A stretch of 64,000 nucleotides of DNA from Sipunculus nudus (Eukaryota; Annelida; Sipuncula; Golfingiida; Sipunculidae): assembly GCA_026874595.1 (NCBI GenBank), contig CM049313.1:64426159-64490158 (forward strand). The letters run 5' to 3'. Positions 23,823-34,160 of this stretch are shown here, one piece after another (the first letter of the stretch is position 1; each line of letters begins with the position of its first letter). The notes under the pieces were generated by a model, which worked only from the letters and a program-made list of their open reading frames with translations, did not search any database and was not told the origin of the DNA. Position numbers and translations under genes: made by a program.

Positions 23823-24835
23823 CCCCTCCCCCATCAAATCTTTCCACCTGTGGAGTGGGAAGTCTTGGGACGTTATGGCAACTGTATACATATCATGAAA
23901 TAGAAAAAAAGGTTTATTAAAAAAATTGGATCTCATTTGCGTAAACTGTTAAACTCTCAACAGCTTATCAAAAAGTTAACCAATGAATCACATGGTCAGA
24001 TCTCAAAATACTATTTGCAACAATTTCTTCAATCATATCAACAAATCATGGCCTAGATTTCCTTCTTCCTCTCAGACTTTATCTACATTTCATAATATTT
24101 AAGATTTTAACCTTCCAGGTGTTTAAGAACTGTTGAATGCTCCGCCCCCTCTCTCTCCCCGCCCCCTCTCTCTCCCCTTTCCTCTTCTCTCCCCCCCCCC
24201 TTGCTGCCCTAAATGTTCCCTTCTCAGAACCTCATCCCATTGTCAGCCTCAATCAACAAGAACAAGATGAATCAGATACATTCATATTTCATATTTTGTA
24301 TAATTTTTGTCCATAGGTACCTATGTACGTGCCAGAAATTATCTTAATATTGTGTAATATGAAGACGTGGAAGGCATCAAAATAATGTACCCTGTCAAGA
24401 CCGAGGAGGTATAATGTCATACAGTCACAAATTCATAAATCCCCTCATCAGCATACTTAATCATAACAATAATTTTTTCAAATTTAAATCATGCAGACAT
24501 CCCTACACTATAGATAAACTAATAGCCTTATCATCATTCTAACACTGCTTAGTTTACTGTCATTGCATTCATAATTGCTCAAATATATCGCTATTTTCAA
24601 CCCCTACCAAATAAATAGAAATAAACCACTATATTTTAGTCCATATTAATCCATCAGTCAGGTTATTTGATATAACATTTACTCACAAATTACATTATAT
24701 TCCTTTATAATAGCCCAACATGTCCGTGATATTCATAAGTTTTATCGACTCAATATAGTATCACAATGGTGATACATTTATAGTCCAATCACGATCAGCT
24801 GAGCGCCGTGACCCATGGGTCCCTTGTTCTATTTG

Positions 24836-27800
24836 TTACTAATTTAATAGTAATATAGCATTGAAAAAAACATTGATTTATATAAATTTGTTTTTCTTTT
24901 ACTAAATAGGAACATTAAGTGTACGTTACTTCATGTCTTTTATATCAAGTTATACTATATCTTTGTAGGCAGGTCGTAAATACGTCTCATAAATGTTTGC
25001 TCTTAGTATGACGATAACATATTATCAACATTTCTGATAGCTTCATATCGACCCTCTGGCATTACGACCAGATTCCTGGCGCCAGAGTGTCTTTACATCT
25101 ATATCTGAGGAACGCATTATAAGGCCTCATGAAGATGCAAATATTTTCGTCATTTCTGACAACGCTTCATGGCCTACAGATTCACTTTCAATCAACAAAA
25201 ACCAGACCAATCGTTAGCATTTATTGTGTATCTAATACTTATAAAAGGAATTCAGTTCACGTTTGTTCGCAATGTTCTCTCAAACCGCGCTGTGTACGAT
25301 ATTGTGCCATACATCATTTTAAAGGTTATTATCCCCGCAGTGACATAGGCGATATGAATATAAATAATTTTTAATATACATATTATTTTGAGTGATTTTT
25401 CCATTTTTTGCCGAGCACAGCCGAACTGCCTTCGGCAATCACCGAAATGCGTGCATCGTGGTCACTTAACCTCTAACACTAAGGACTATTGTTCATATGA
25501 ATAACGCTTGCGCTCAATGAGGGATTTGACCCCGGTGCGTGGTCAGTAAAAGAGAAAAACATGTTTCTCGCTTTATGAAATGGAGAGTTCAACCCAGGAG
25601 GATTAATGACAAAACCTAATTCAAGGTCCCAATTTCAGGAACAGGCGTGGGGTGGGGTGGGGTGGAGTGGTGTCTGGGTTTTCAGGCCTCAGAATTTGTC
25701 TGATACGATGAAACAAAAAAACATTGCGGCGGTTTAAAAATGAATACGGACCCTCTGCATGGAGTCCCGTTGGGTCCGCTTTTGCTACTTACGAGGTATG
25801 CATATTTCTGTTTCTTTCTTCAAGAACAGTTTCCTTGCAACGTACATTTAATAAATCTTTCATGTGTTCCTCACATCAACCTAATCTTTATACGTCCACC
25901 GATAGAATCCAGTCAAATATCATCAAAAACCTGAATGCCCCGCGTCTCATTCCGGTTCGCAATGTCAACACCATCACTAGCCAGGTCATCAAGGTAAACA
26001 TACCGTGGTATAATTTCTTGCCACGAGGACAGAACCACAAAATAAATGTTAAAAATATTGGAGCGACTGCAGGATCACTCACGCACTGTCTCCACAAGAT
26101 TATGAGTTTATACGGACGGACGGTATGATGTTAAGGATTCATGTAGTTTAAAAGTAAGTGGCAAAATTCAGATACAAGCAGCTGTACATAGAAACGTTTT
26201 CTGTTCGCAGAAGTGTTGTGCCTCAGTAAGTAGCGTGAGTTATTCTGCAGTCGTGCCAAAATGTTTATACATATCTTATGGAGACAGTTTTATTACCAGT
26301 GAAAACCTATATTTTCTGTTAACTTTTAGAATAAAAATAATGAGCCAACATTTCACATCTCAGTTAATAAATCTCCCCAAGCCCGGTAATAAGCCAGGTA
26401 TACCGGGTCTATCAGCTAGTTTTCCAATAATACCAAACATGAGCGAGAAAAGTTCTGTTTTAACCCAGCACATTGGTAAACCCTTTGGCGTGTGTGTTGA
26501 ATTTTTGACTGAATGAAGACAAGCATGGCTCGCACGAGTAGGCTTACCAGCCCAATTATCCGATCGCCTACTGAGTTGGGTTGTCACGGCTACATTTCCT
26601 TTAAACGTCCTTTGCACAAAAAATGTGGAGTTTTATTTACGGACATAAAACATAAGAGGCAACTTTCTTTGCATTCGTTATTATTATAAATCTGCAACGT
26701 TTCACAATGTTGTTGTAGTTAAGTTGGGGAATGCGTATCATCATCGTTTATTCCTACATCTCAATGATATTCCAACAACGTTCTTTCCACATAAAAATGC
26801 CCCGAAAATGGACAAATTTAAAATGCAGGAAAAGGGGGAAACCTCAATACATATATATTGGATATATTCTAACATATTCTCACTCTAAAAGTCCTGGGGC
26901 CAATTCCCAAACAGGTCCTAAATTTCCAGTTTGCTGCGTCCCCTGTCATTATTAGGTTTCATGCCATTTTCTGTGAAAGTGATTGGTGGAGATAATATTT
27001 CAAAACATAACCCTCTGAAAATGTGTCCAAAAGGCTTGAAATCGGCAATTTTATAAGCTAACATCGTTACATAACGTTTTGTAAATAATTAATTAATGTC
27101 AAGGGTTGTTTTGTGTAGAAATATTTACTGCTAAATTCAATCAGAGCTACCACTTTAATTAATTTTGATGTGCTGAATCAATTTAAATTAATTTCAAAAC
27201 TCTATTTTAGAATTTTAACCATCAAATTTTAAATTTTAAATTTTGAAACCTTACTGTTATTTGTGATATAAAGAGGCAGGATTTGTCTTAATCACCAATT
27301 TGATGAACCAAATGAAATAAAAATGTAAGGTTTTTGGTCATTTAGCATATTTCAAGCCTGCAAGTTTACAATTTTAAGCTACCTAAAGTAATTAAATAAG
27401 TGGTTAATTGTTTAAAATGAGGGTATACATCATCTTCTGCAGCTGAATAAAACTTTGATGTATCCTTTCCATATAAACAGCATGTGGCAATTTGTTTGTG
27501 TTTCTTTTATTCAACTAAAATGAAGTAACACATTTTCATTTTCAATTTGAATTTGAATTTTTAAATGAATTCAAATATAAACATAAATATAAATATCAAA
27601 AAGGCATTTAGTTTTAAAACTTTACTAGTGTTTTGGGTAAATACAGGCATATTTATTCCTCAACATCAACTTGATTCAATTATTTTTTAAATTCAGTGCA
27701 AAGTTTTGTTTTAAATTTTAAAATTCACTGTTTGGATTAAATAAATTTATATTTTGAGTGTTATTTGGCTTTTCGGACTGAAACACATCAAAATTCTGGT

Positions 27801-28230
27801 GGGTGTATTCCATTGAAACGGTATGAGGGATTTATTTTTATATTTCTAAATTTGATCAAATCAAATTTAATTCAAATATTTAACTTAACCTGTATTTAAA
27901 TTTGAAATTTAAAAATTGAAAAATATTATGGAAATTTATCGTTGTCATGACATTTTGCATAAGATTTGTACTTTGATGAGGTAAGTCTTAAACATATATT
28001 GCCGGACAATCATATTTCCCATTTATAGCCAAAAATGAAGTGCATTTAAGCTTTCTTTATTTAAACTCTGAATACATGTTTAAACATTGACTTCATTATT
28101 GAAGCCGGCAGCATAGCAATACATTTTCATGCCAACGGCACGGACAATTTTTACTGTCATATTGCGAAAAATAATATTACAAAATTAACATTAAATTAGA
28201 TGGACAAAAACTAAAAAAATGGTGTCATAA
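24836..28230. other. Mostly AT-rich non-coding sequence
   Basis: The stretch holds no gene that can be supported. Points of note are a short hairpin GCCGAA-CTGCC-TTCGGC near 25420, (GGGGT)n-like sequence at 25650-25670, an unexplained 134-codon frame at 25724-26128, and very AT-rich sequence at 27100-28000 with several TTTAAATTTTAAAATT-type stretches. Confidence 0.35.
25724..26128 (+). CDS. Unrecognised open frame of 134 codons
   Basis: The frame lacks a clear initiation context; an ATG in another frame lies at 25740. Two sub-stretches have exon-like edges: CGAG|GTATGC near 25797 and ATCAAG|GTAAAC near 25994. The part NAPRLIPVRNVNTITSQVIK has protein-like composition, but no family is recognised. 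It could be an exon fragment or a chance frame. Confidence 0.15.
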   Translation: MRRFKNEYGPSAWSPVGSAFATYEVCIFLFLSSRTVSLQRTFNKSFMCSSHQPNLYTSTDRIQSNIIKNLNAPRLIPVRNVNTITSQVIKVNIPWYNFLPRGQNHKINVKNIGATAGSLTHCLHKIMSLYGRTV

Positions 28231-28245
28231 CATTTTGGATATATA
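28231..28245. repeat. Target-site duplication of LINE-1, left copy
   Basis: CATTTTGGATATATA directly precedes the element. The right copy, CATTTTGGATCTATA (34146-34160), follows the terminal A-run. The two 15-mers differ at one position. Confidence 0.8.
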
Positions 28246-28464
28246 GGGTCACGTGATGCGCTCATGGCGAGAAGGGGTCTTCATGTAGCTGCATTGATTT
28301 GGCCAGTTTTCGGCAGGATTTTATTGACGTATTAGAATAGAAATTGTCACAAGGGTGAGTAAAGTACGCATCTATACAGGAGTGCAAATGTATGCATCTT
28401 TTAAATTAAAACTATAGAGAATTGTCATATTTTTTGGAAAGACAATTAACTCTCAGCGCCAATC

Positions 28465-29724
28465 ATGGAATCTACACCTGTCCTGCCCGTGTTCATTATT
28501 GAAAGGGATATTGTGTACTCACAAAGAAAGGATCTGACTTTGTTTAGGATGTCACAGGTCGTTGCGGATTGTGTGACATTTGAGTGCATTGAAGGGTGTC
28601 AAAAAATTGGTTCGCTGTGGAGAATCTATTTAAAGACTATTGAATCTAGAACAAAATTACTGTCTGAAGGCATAACTGTTGGATCTCAGTATGTGAATGT
28701 GTATGACAAAAATCCATTTGCTGTGGGGAATACAGACCAATCAAGAAACACAATTAAAGTTACAGTAAAAGACATCCCATTGTCCTATAGCAATAACGAG
28801 ATCAGAGACATGTTGGGGGAACTTGGTGCAGATCTGAGTGGAGATATAAAATATGGAAATATAAGAGACAATGATGGTAAACTCACATCAATCAAAAATG
28901 GGGACAGATTTGTGTATGTTTTTGAAAACTCCATTAAGGATAAACCACTCCCGAGAAAGGCAATGTGCGGCAGCTTCAAATGTAGAATTTTTCATAAACA
29001 CCATCCTGGCTTCGGAGATCAACCTCTGTGTAGAAACTGCAGACAACCAGGTCACTGGGCATCAAATTGTGAAAAACCTCAAGTCTGTGCAGTATGTAAA
29101 TCTGAATCACATACTGAAGGGGCAACAGAGTGTGAAGCCTTTGAGGATAATCACGACAGGGTCTCATCTGTCTATAATGCTAGAACCCCGCTATCTGTGT
29201 TTCATTCGGAGGATTTCCCGGTCTTTGGGTTAGAGTTTGGGTCTGTTGAGCAGGCCTTTCAATACACAAGGGCGATTAGATCCGGGAGACTGGATATTTC
29301 AACAAAAATAAAAGAGGCCACAAAACCTTCTGATATAAAGAGCTTGTCCGCTCAGGTTAAGTCCGATTCGGACTGGGAAGGCCAGAAAGACAGGGTTATG
29401 AAAGAAATCCTGACAGCCAAGTTAAACCAGAGTGAAGAATTTCGTGATGCACTACAAAAAAGTGATACAAGAATTCTCATAAACCCAAAGGTGAACGACC
29501 TATACTGGGGAACAGGACTGAATTATGAAGTGACCGCAATCACCAAACCAAATCGATGGCCAGGGAAAAATGTCTACGGATCAATCCTCATGGCGCCACG
29601 AGATGATTTGCGTACAGAGGAGCCTGAGACTGTAAGTAAAAGAAAACAACCTCCACGGTCGAGTAGAGATAAATCGCCCAACATTCAAGCCTTCTTCCAC
29701 AAAAAACCACCCAGAAAAAGATGA
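28465..29724 (+). CDS. LINE-1 ORF1 protein: RNA-binding region, two zinc knuckles and a NADAR domain
   Basis: The intact 419-residue protein has four parts. Residues about 90-175 look like the RRM-type or nucleic-acid-binding region usual in such ORF1 proteins (IKVTVKDIPLSYSNNEIRD, RFVYVFEN). Two zinc knuckles follow: C189-C192-H197-C202 (CX2CX4HX4C) and C208-C211-H216-C223 (CX2CX4HX6C). Residues about 238-384 match the NADAR family (YbiA/DUF1768): PLSVFHSEDFPVFG, SVEQAFQ (E262), DWEGQKDRVM (W304), AKLNQSEEFRDAL, NDLYWGTG (D345, W348, G349), GKNVYGSILM and PRDDLR. NADAR proteins remove ADP-ribose by N-glycosidic cleavage. The basic tail SPNIQAFFHKKPPRKR resembles a PCNA-interacting box. ORF1 proteins coat element RNA; the enzyme role here is inferred. 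The start ATG at 28465 follows a plausible 219-bp 5'UTR. Confidence 0.85.
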   Translation: MESTPVLPVFIIERDIVYSQRKDLTLFRMSQVVADCVTFECIEGCQKIGSLWRIYLKTIESRTKLLSEGITVGSQYVNVYDKNPFAVGNTDQSRNTIKVTVKDIPLSYSNNEIRDMLGELGADLSGDIKYGNIRDNDGKLTSIKNGDRFVYVFENSIKDKPLPRKAMCGSFKCRIFHKHHPGFGDQPLCRNCRQPGHWASNCEKPQVCAVCKSESHTEGATECEAFEDNHDRVSSVYNARTPLSVFHSEDFPVFGLEFGSVEQAFQYTRAIRSGRLDISTKIKEATKPSDIKSLSAQVKSDSDWEGQKDRVMKEILTAKLNQSEEFRDALQKSDTRILINPKVNDLYWGTGLNYEVTAITKPNRWPGKNVYGSILMAPRDDLRTEEPETVSKRKQPPRSSRDKSPNIQAFFHKKPPRKR

Positions 29725-32700
29725 GAATGGGGCCTTTTATGAGATGTATGTCTTTTAACATACGAGGACTGAATGATTATATGAAAAGGAAAAAATTGTA
29801 TCTGTGGATGAAAGATAATAATATAGATATAACATTTTTACAAGAGACATTTTGTACCAAATCCAAAAAAAATATATATAATTCTAGTTGGTATGGACAA
29901 ATATTTCACTCTTGTAGTGAAAGTCAACATAGCAGAGGTGTAGCTATAGCTTTGGGTAGGAATTTTGAATATAGTATAATTAATTCTGTTTGTGACAACG
30001 ATGGTAGGCTTATTATGGTAAATTTAGAATTTAAAAATGAGAAATTGTCTTTAGTATCACTATATGCACCAAACGATGAAAATAGCAAATGCAATTTTTA
30101 TAGGCACGCTCTTAAATGGATATTACAACACACAGTAAACGAAAAAAATCTAATAATTGTTGGCGATTTTAATTGTCACTTACGTCAATGTGACAAAACT
30201 ACTGATGGAGCAAAGAAAGATAAAAGTCAAATTGAATTTCTTAATATTACCAGAAAGCTAGATCTAAAAGATGTATTTCAATTGAAACATGGTAAATCAG
30301 CAATAGATTTCTCATATGAGAGGGGTACTGAATATAAAAGCAGATTAGATTATATTTTTATGAATGGAAGATTTGAAATAGTAGAATGTGTTCATAAATA
30401 TTTAGTATCGGATCGTAGGACATCAAGTTTATCAGATCACAAAGCCGTTATAATGAAATGTTGTATTTATCCATATAAAAGAGGACCCAACTACTGGAAA
30501 TTAAATGTCAACTTGCTAAGAAATCCTATTTATATTGAAGGTATGACAAAAATTTTAAGGGGGGAAAAGGAACAATATTTACAGAGTTCCTCAAAAATAA
30601 ATTTTTGGGAAGAATTGAAAAGAAAAATTAAGCAATATTCTATAGATATGTGTAAAGGAGACAGAAGTAAATTAAAACAATTAGAAAATCGGATCATGAT
30701 CCTAAAAAATACAAACGAAAATCTAAAAAATAAGATAAAAATTGAAAACTTGCAAAAAGAGATTGATGAAATATATGAATCAAGGGCTGCAGGTGCAAAA
30801 ATCAGGTCTCGTGTAAAATGGTGGGAAGAAGGAGAGAAAAATTCTTCTTACTTTCTCAGACTGGAGACACAAAAACAAATGTCAAATGCAATTTATGAGC
30901 TTGAATTAAATGGAGAAAAACTAAAAACTGATGATGAAATTTTGAGTGGAATATGTACGTTTTATGAAAAATTATACTCTGACGATAATATTGACAAAAG
31001 CAAAACGCATAATTTTATGAATGAAGTAAAGATAAACCGATTATCATCAGAACCTGAAAAAGAATCGTTGGAAGGTATAATCACAGACCAGGAATGTCAA
31101 AATATTATTAAATATCTGAAGGAAAATAGGAGTCCCGGACTAGATGGCCTGAATCAAGAATTTTATAAACTATTCTGGCCGTATCTGAAAGATTACTATT
31201 TAAGTATGATAAACGAAGTGTATAGCTGTGGTAAAATGGGGTATACTATGAGACAGGCGGTGACTTGCAAAAAGAGATTGATGAAATATATGAATCAAGG
31301 GCTGCAGGTGCAAAAATCAGGTCTCGTGTAAAATGGTGGGAAGAAGGAGAGAAAAATTCTTCTTACTTTCTCAGACTGGAGACACAAAAACAAATGTCAA
31401 ATGCAATTTATGAGCTTGAATTAAATGGAGAAAAACTAAAAACTGATGATGAAATTTTGAGTGGAATATGTACGTTTTATGAAAAATTATACTCTGACGA
31501 TAATATTGACAAAAGCAAAACGCATAATTTTATGAATGAAGTAAAGATAAACCGATTATCATCAGAACCTGAAAAAGAATCGTTGGAAGGTATAATCACA
31601 GACCAGGAATGTCAAAATATTATTAAAAATCTGAAGGAAAATAGGAGTCCCGGACTAGATGGCCTGAATCAAGAATTTTATAAACTATTCTGGCCGTATC
31701 TGAAAGATTACTATTTAAGTATGATAAACGAAGTGTATAGCTGTGGTAAAATGGGGTATACTATGAGACAGGCGGTGATAACGTTTGTTTTTAAAAAAGG
31801 AAGCCGTTCAGATTTGGTTAATTATTGCCCAATCAGCATTACAAACTCTGATTATAAAATATTAGCTTTTGTACTAGCGAAGAGACTCCAAAATATTATA
31901 CAAAAAATAGTTTCAAAAGAACAAACCGCCTATATAAAAGGACGATACATTGGAACAAATGTAAGATATGTATCAGATTATATCGATTTTTGCGAGAAAT
32001 ATAATAAAAAAGGACTGATTTGTTGTCTCGATTTTTCTAAAGCTTTTTATTTAAATATTGATTTTCTACTAATATGTCTACGTAAGTTTAATTTTGGCAA
32101 TTCTTTTATTAAATGGGTGGAAATACTTTACAATAGCCCTATTTTTACTGTTAAAAAACAATGGGTGGCTTACCAAAACACTCACGATGGGAAAAGGAAT
32201 CCGGCAAGGATGCCCGATTTCTGCTTTACTATTTATTATAGCCACGAAAATTCTATCTTGTAATATTAAGCAAGATCCAAATATTTCAAGCATTACCCTA
32301 CCTAACAAAGATAAATGCTCCCCCATACTTCAGTATGCGGATGACACGGCGTTGTTATTAAATAACCACATTTCCTTGAAACATGCGTTTAAGCAAGTAA
32401 ATAAATTTGGTGAAGTATCCGGTTTTCAACTGAATCTGAGGAAAACAGTAGGAATCTTACTGGGACAGCTAAAAAAATGTGATCATAATACAGAAAAATT
32501 TGAAATAAATTTTTCTGATAAACCGATTAAATATCTTGGAATTCATATTTCTCACGATATAAATCCAGTACAAACTATCACTGGGGAAAAAAATTGAATC
32601 AATAGAAAATAAGTTTTGTTCTTGGAAACAACGAAATTTATCTATGAAAGGAAAAATTATTTTATTAAAATCATTTGGATTATCTACTTTAACAATGTCA

Positions 32701-34011
32701 CTCAGTTATGACTGTACCTAAAAATATTATAACCAGAATAAAAAGGATGTTCTTTGGGTTTATATGGAAATCAACAGAACGTATCCGGAGAAACACATTA
32801 ATTGCAGATTACGAAGATGGTGGTCTACGCATGGTTGATTTAGAATTGTATGAAAAAGCGTTAAAAGCAGCATGGGTGCAAAAATTATTTAGTAAAACAG
32901 GTCAAATAAACCCAATAGGGAAGTTCTATGTTAATCAGGTGTGCAAAAACATACAATTACTGCTTCATGGTAATTATGAAATTGGCCATGTACCAGAACT
33001 GAACGAATTGCCAGTATTCTACAGAGAAATGTTATGTAATTTTAGCCAATGTCAAACGAAATCTGATATTCGCTATATGAGCAGTAACCAATTCCTAAAA
33101 CAACAAATATGGTTAAACAAGAACTTTATGTTCCATGGCAAATGTTTATATTTTAAAAACTGGTTAGATGCAGGGATAATACATGTAAAAGATTTATATG
33201 ATGAAAACGGAATATTGATTAATGAACGAAATATTTTACATAAATTACAAAAAACAACAGATTGGATCAGGGAATACTATATTATAAGGAATGTCTTTAA
33301 GAGATATAATGAAATATTTGAATGTGAAAATGCTCAGTATTGTCATGCAATTGTATTGTTATGCTGACTCATAAATATACTATAGACAAAGTGTGTATAG
33401 ATCTGATGCAAATTAATTCAAAAGCAATATACAAATTCTTTGTTAAGAAGCAAATTGTTCAACCTTTATCGAAAAGTAAATGGATTAAATCATTTGGATT
33501 AGATAAGGATACTTTTTGTTTCAGAGATATATACATACGCAAAGTACAGCGAGAACCGATCGCTAGATTAGCGGACTTCAATTATAAATTATTACAAGAT
33601 TTATTGGTTACAAATTCATCATTGTTCAAGTGGAAAAGGAGTATATCTGAAAATTGTGAGTTGTGTAATGTCAAAGAGGATGTTGAACATATGCTCTATA
33701 CGTGTTGTTTAAACAAATGCATTTGGAGAACATTTGAAACCTGTTTTAAATGTAAATTGAGTTGGAAGATATTTGTTGTAGGATATTCATCCAAAAATCA
33801 TTTCTTGAACTGTATTGAAGAGAGTATATCTTTTATTATGTGGTCACTGTACAAGTTCAAAATCAAGTGTAAAATGAAAGGTGTCTATCCTTCTGCAGAG
33901 GGATTGATTGGATATATAAAGTATGATTTAAAAAGTTATCTAAACACAAGATTTGTAAAGAAGTATAAAGTAAAACAAGTGAAATTAGGCAAGCTGTTTG
34001 ATATGTTGTAA
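29721..34011 (+). pseudogene. LINE-1 ORF2: APE endonuclease, reverse transcriptase and C-terminal zinc finger, frame-broken
   Basis: ORF2 begins at an ATG overlapping the ORF1 stop (ATGA). The N-terminal part is an apurinic-like endonuclease (MSFNIRGLND, FLQETF, SLYAPND, VGDFNCH, SRLDYIFM, SLSDHKAV). The reverse transcriptase follows: SPGLDGLNQEFYKLFW, YIKGRYIGTNVRY, CCLDFSKAFYLN (second Asp of the usual KAFD replaced by Tyr), GIRQGCPISALLF and LQYADDTALLL. A CCHC-like finger (CELCNVKEDVEHMLYTC) is near the C-terminus. The frame is broken by a 515-bp tandem duplication (30748-31777) and by apparent one-base shifts near 32155 (A-run), 32587 (A-run), 32705 and 33345. Copy 1 ends exactly at a codon boundary that continues in frame at 31778, so the duplication alone breaks an otherwise open frame. 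Sequencing error at the A-runs is possible. Confidence 0.85.
30748..31777. repeat. 515-bp tandem duplication inside LINE-1 ORF2
   Basis: The segment 30748-31262 recurs as 31263-31777. By eye only one substitution separates the copies (TTAAATATCTG near 31110 against TTAAAAATCTG near 31625). The unit is not a multiple of three, so the duplication shifts the frame. Confidence 0.95.
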
Positions 34012-34145
34012 AGATTAAGATATATTGCACACTGCATGTAAGTCATTATAAATATATGTTTGTCTATCCACTTCCTTTACCTGCCGGGGGAAGATTGGAG
34101 TATGGAAATGGCAGAATGGAAATGAATAAAGATATTAAAAAAAAA

Positions 34146-34160
34146 CATTTTGGATCTATA
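34146..34160. repeat. Target-site duplication of LINE-1, right copy
   Basis: CATTTTGGATCTATA follows the element's terminal A-run and matches 28231-28245 at 14 of 15 positions. Confidence 0.8.

Larger units (their letters stand above)
18808..24835 (+). mobile_element. Family A repeat, copy A4, split by LINE-3 and a Helitron-like element
   Basis: The head AGCTGACTATAAGTCATCTG is at 18810 and the tail CAGCTGAGCGCCGTGACCCATGG ends near 24835. The left piece (18808 to about 19610) aligns with 14880-15575 of A2. A short middle piece (about 22150-22292) aligns with about 15570-15680, and the right piece starts at 23439 and aligns with A2 from about 15690. The intervening DNA is LINE-3 (minus strand) and the Helitron-like element 22293-23438. 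Removing both leaves about 2.3 kb, close to the length of A2. The right piece contains a CT microsatellite (23776-23816). Confidence 0.6.
28246..34145 (+). mobile_element. LINE-1: full-length Tx1-like non-LTR retrotransposon
   Basis: The element starts with GGGTCACGTGATGCG and ends with AATAAAGATATTAAAAAAAAA, and is bounded by 15-bp target duplications as expected from target-primed reverse transcription. It has a 5'UTR (28246-28464), ORF1 (28465-29724), ORF2 (29721 to about 34011) overlapping ORF1 by ATGA, and a short 3'UTR. Its length is 5900 bp, or about 5385 bp without the internal 515-bp duplication. The RT signatures (SPGLDGLNQEFYKLFW, ISITNSDYKILA, GIRQGCP, YADD) and CCHC-bearing ORF1 point to the L1/Tx1 group; the exact clade is inferred. 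Near-identical duplicates, an intact ORF1 and little-diverged target duplications suggest a recent insertion. Confidence 0.85.
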
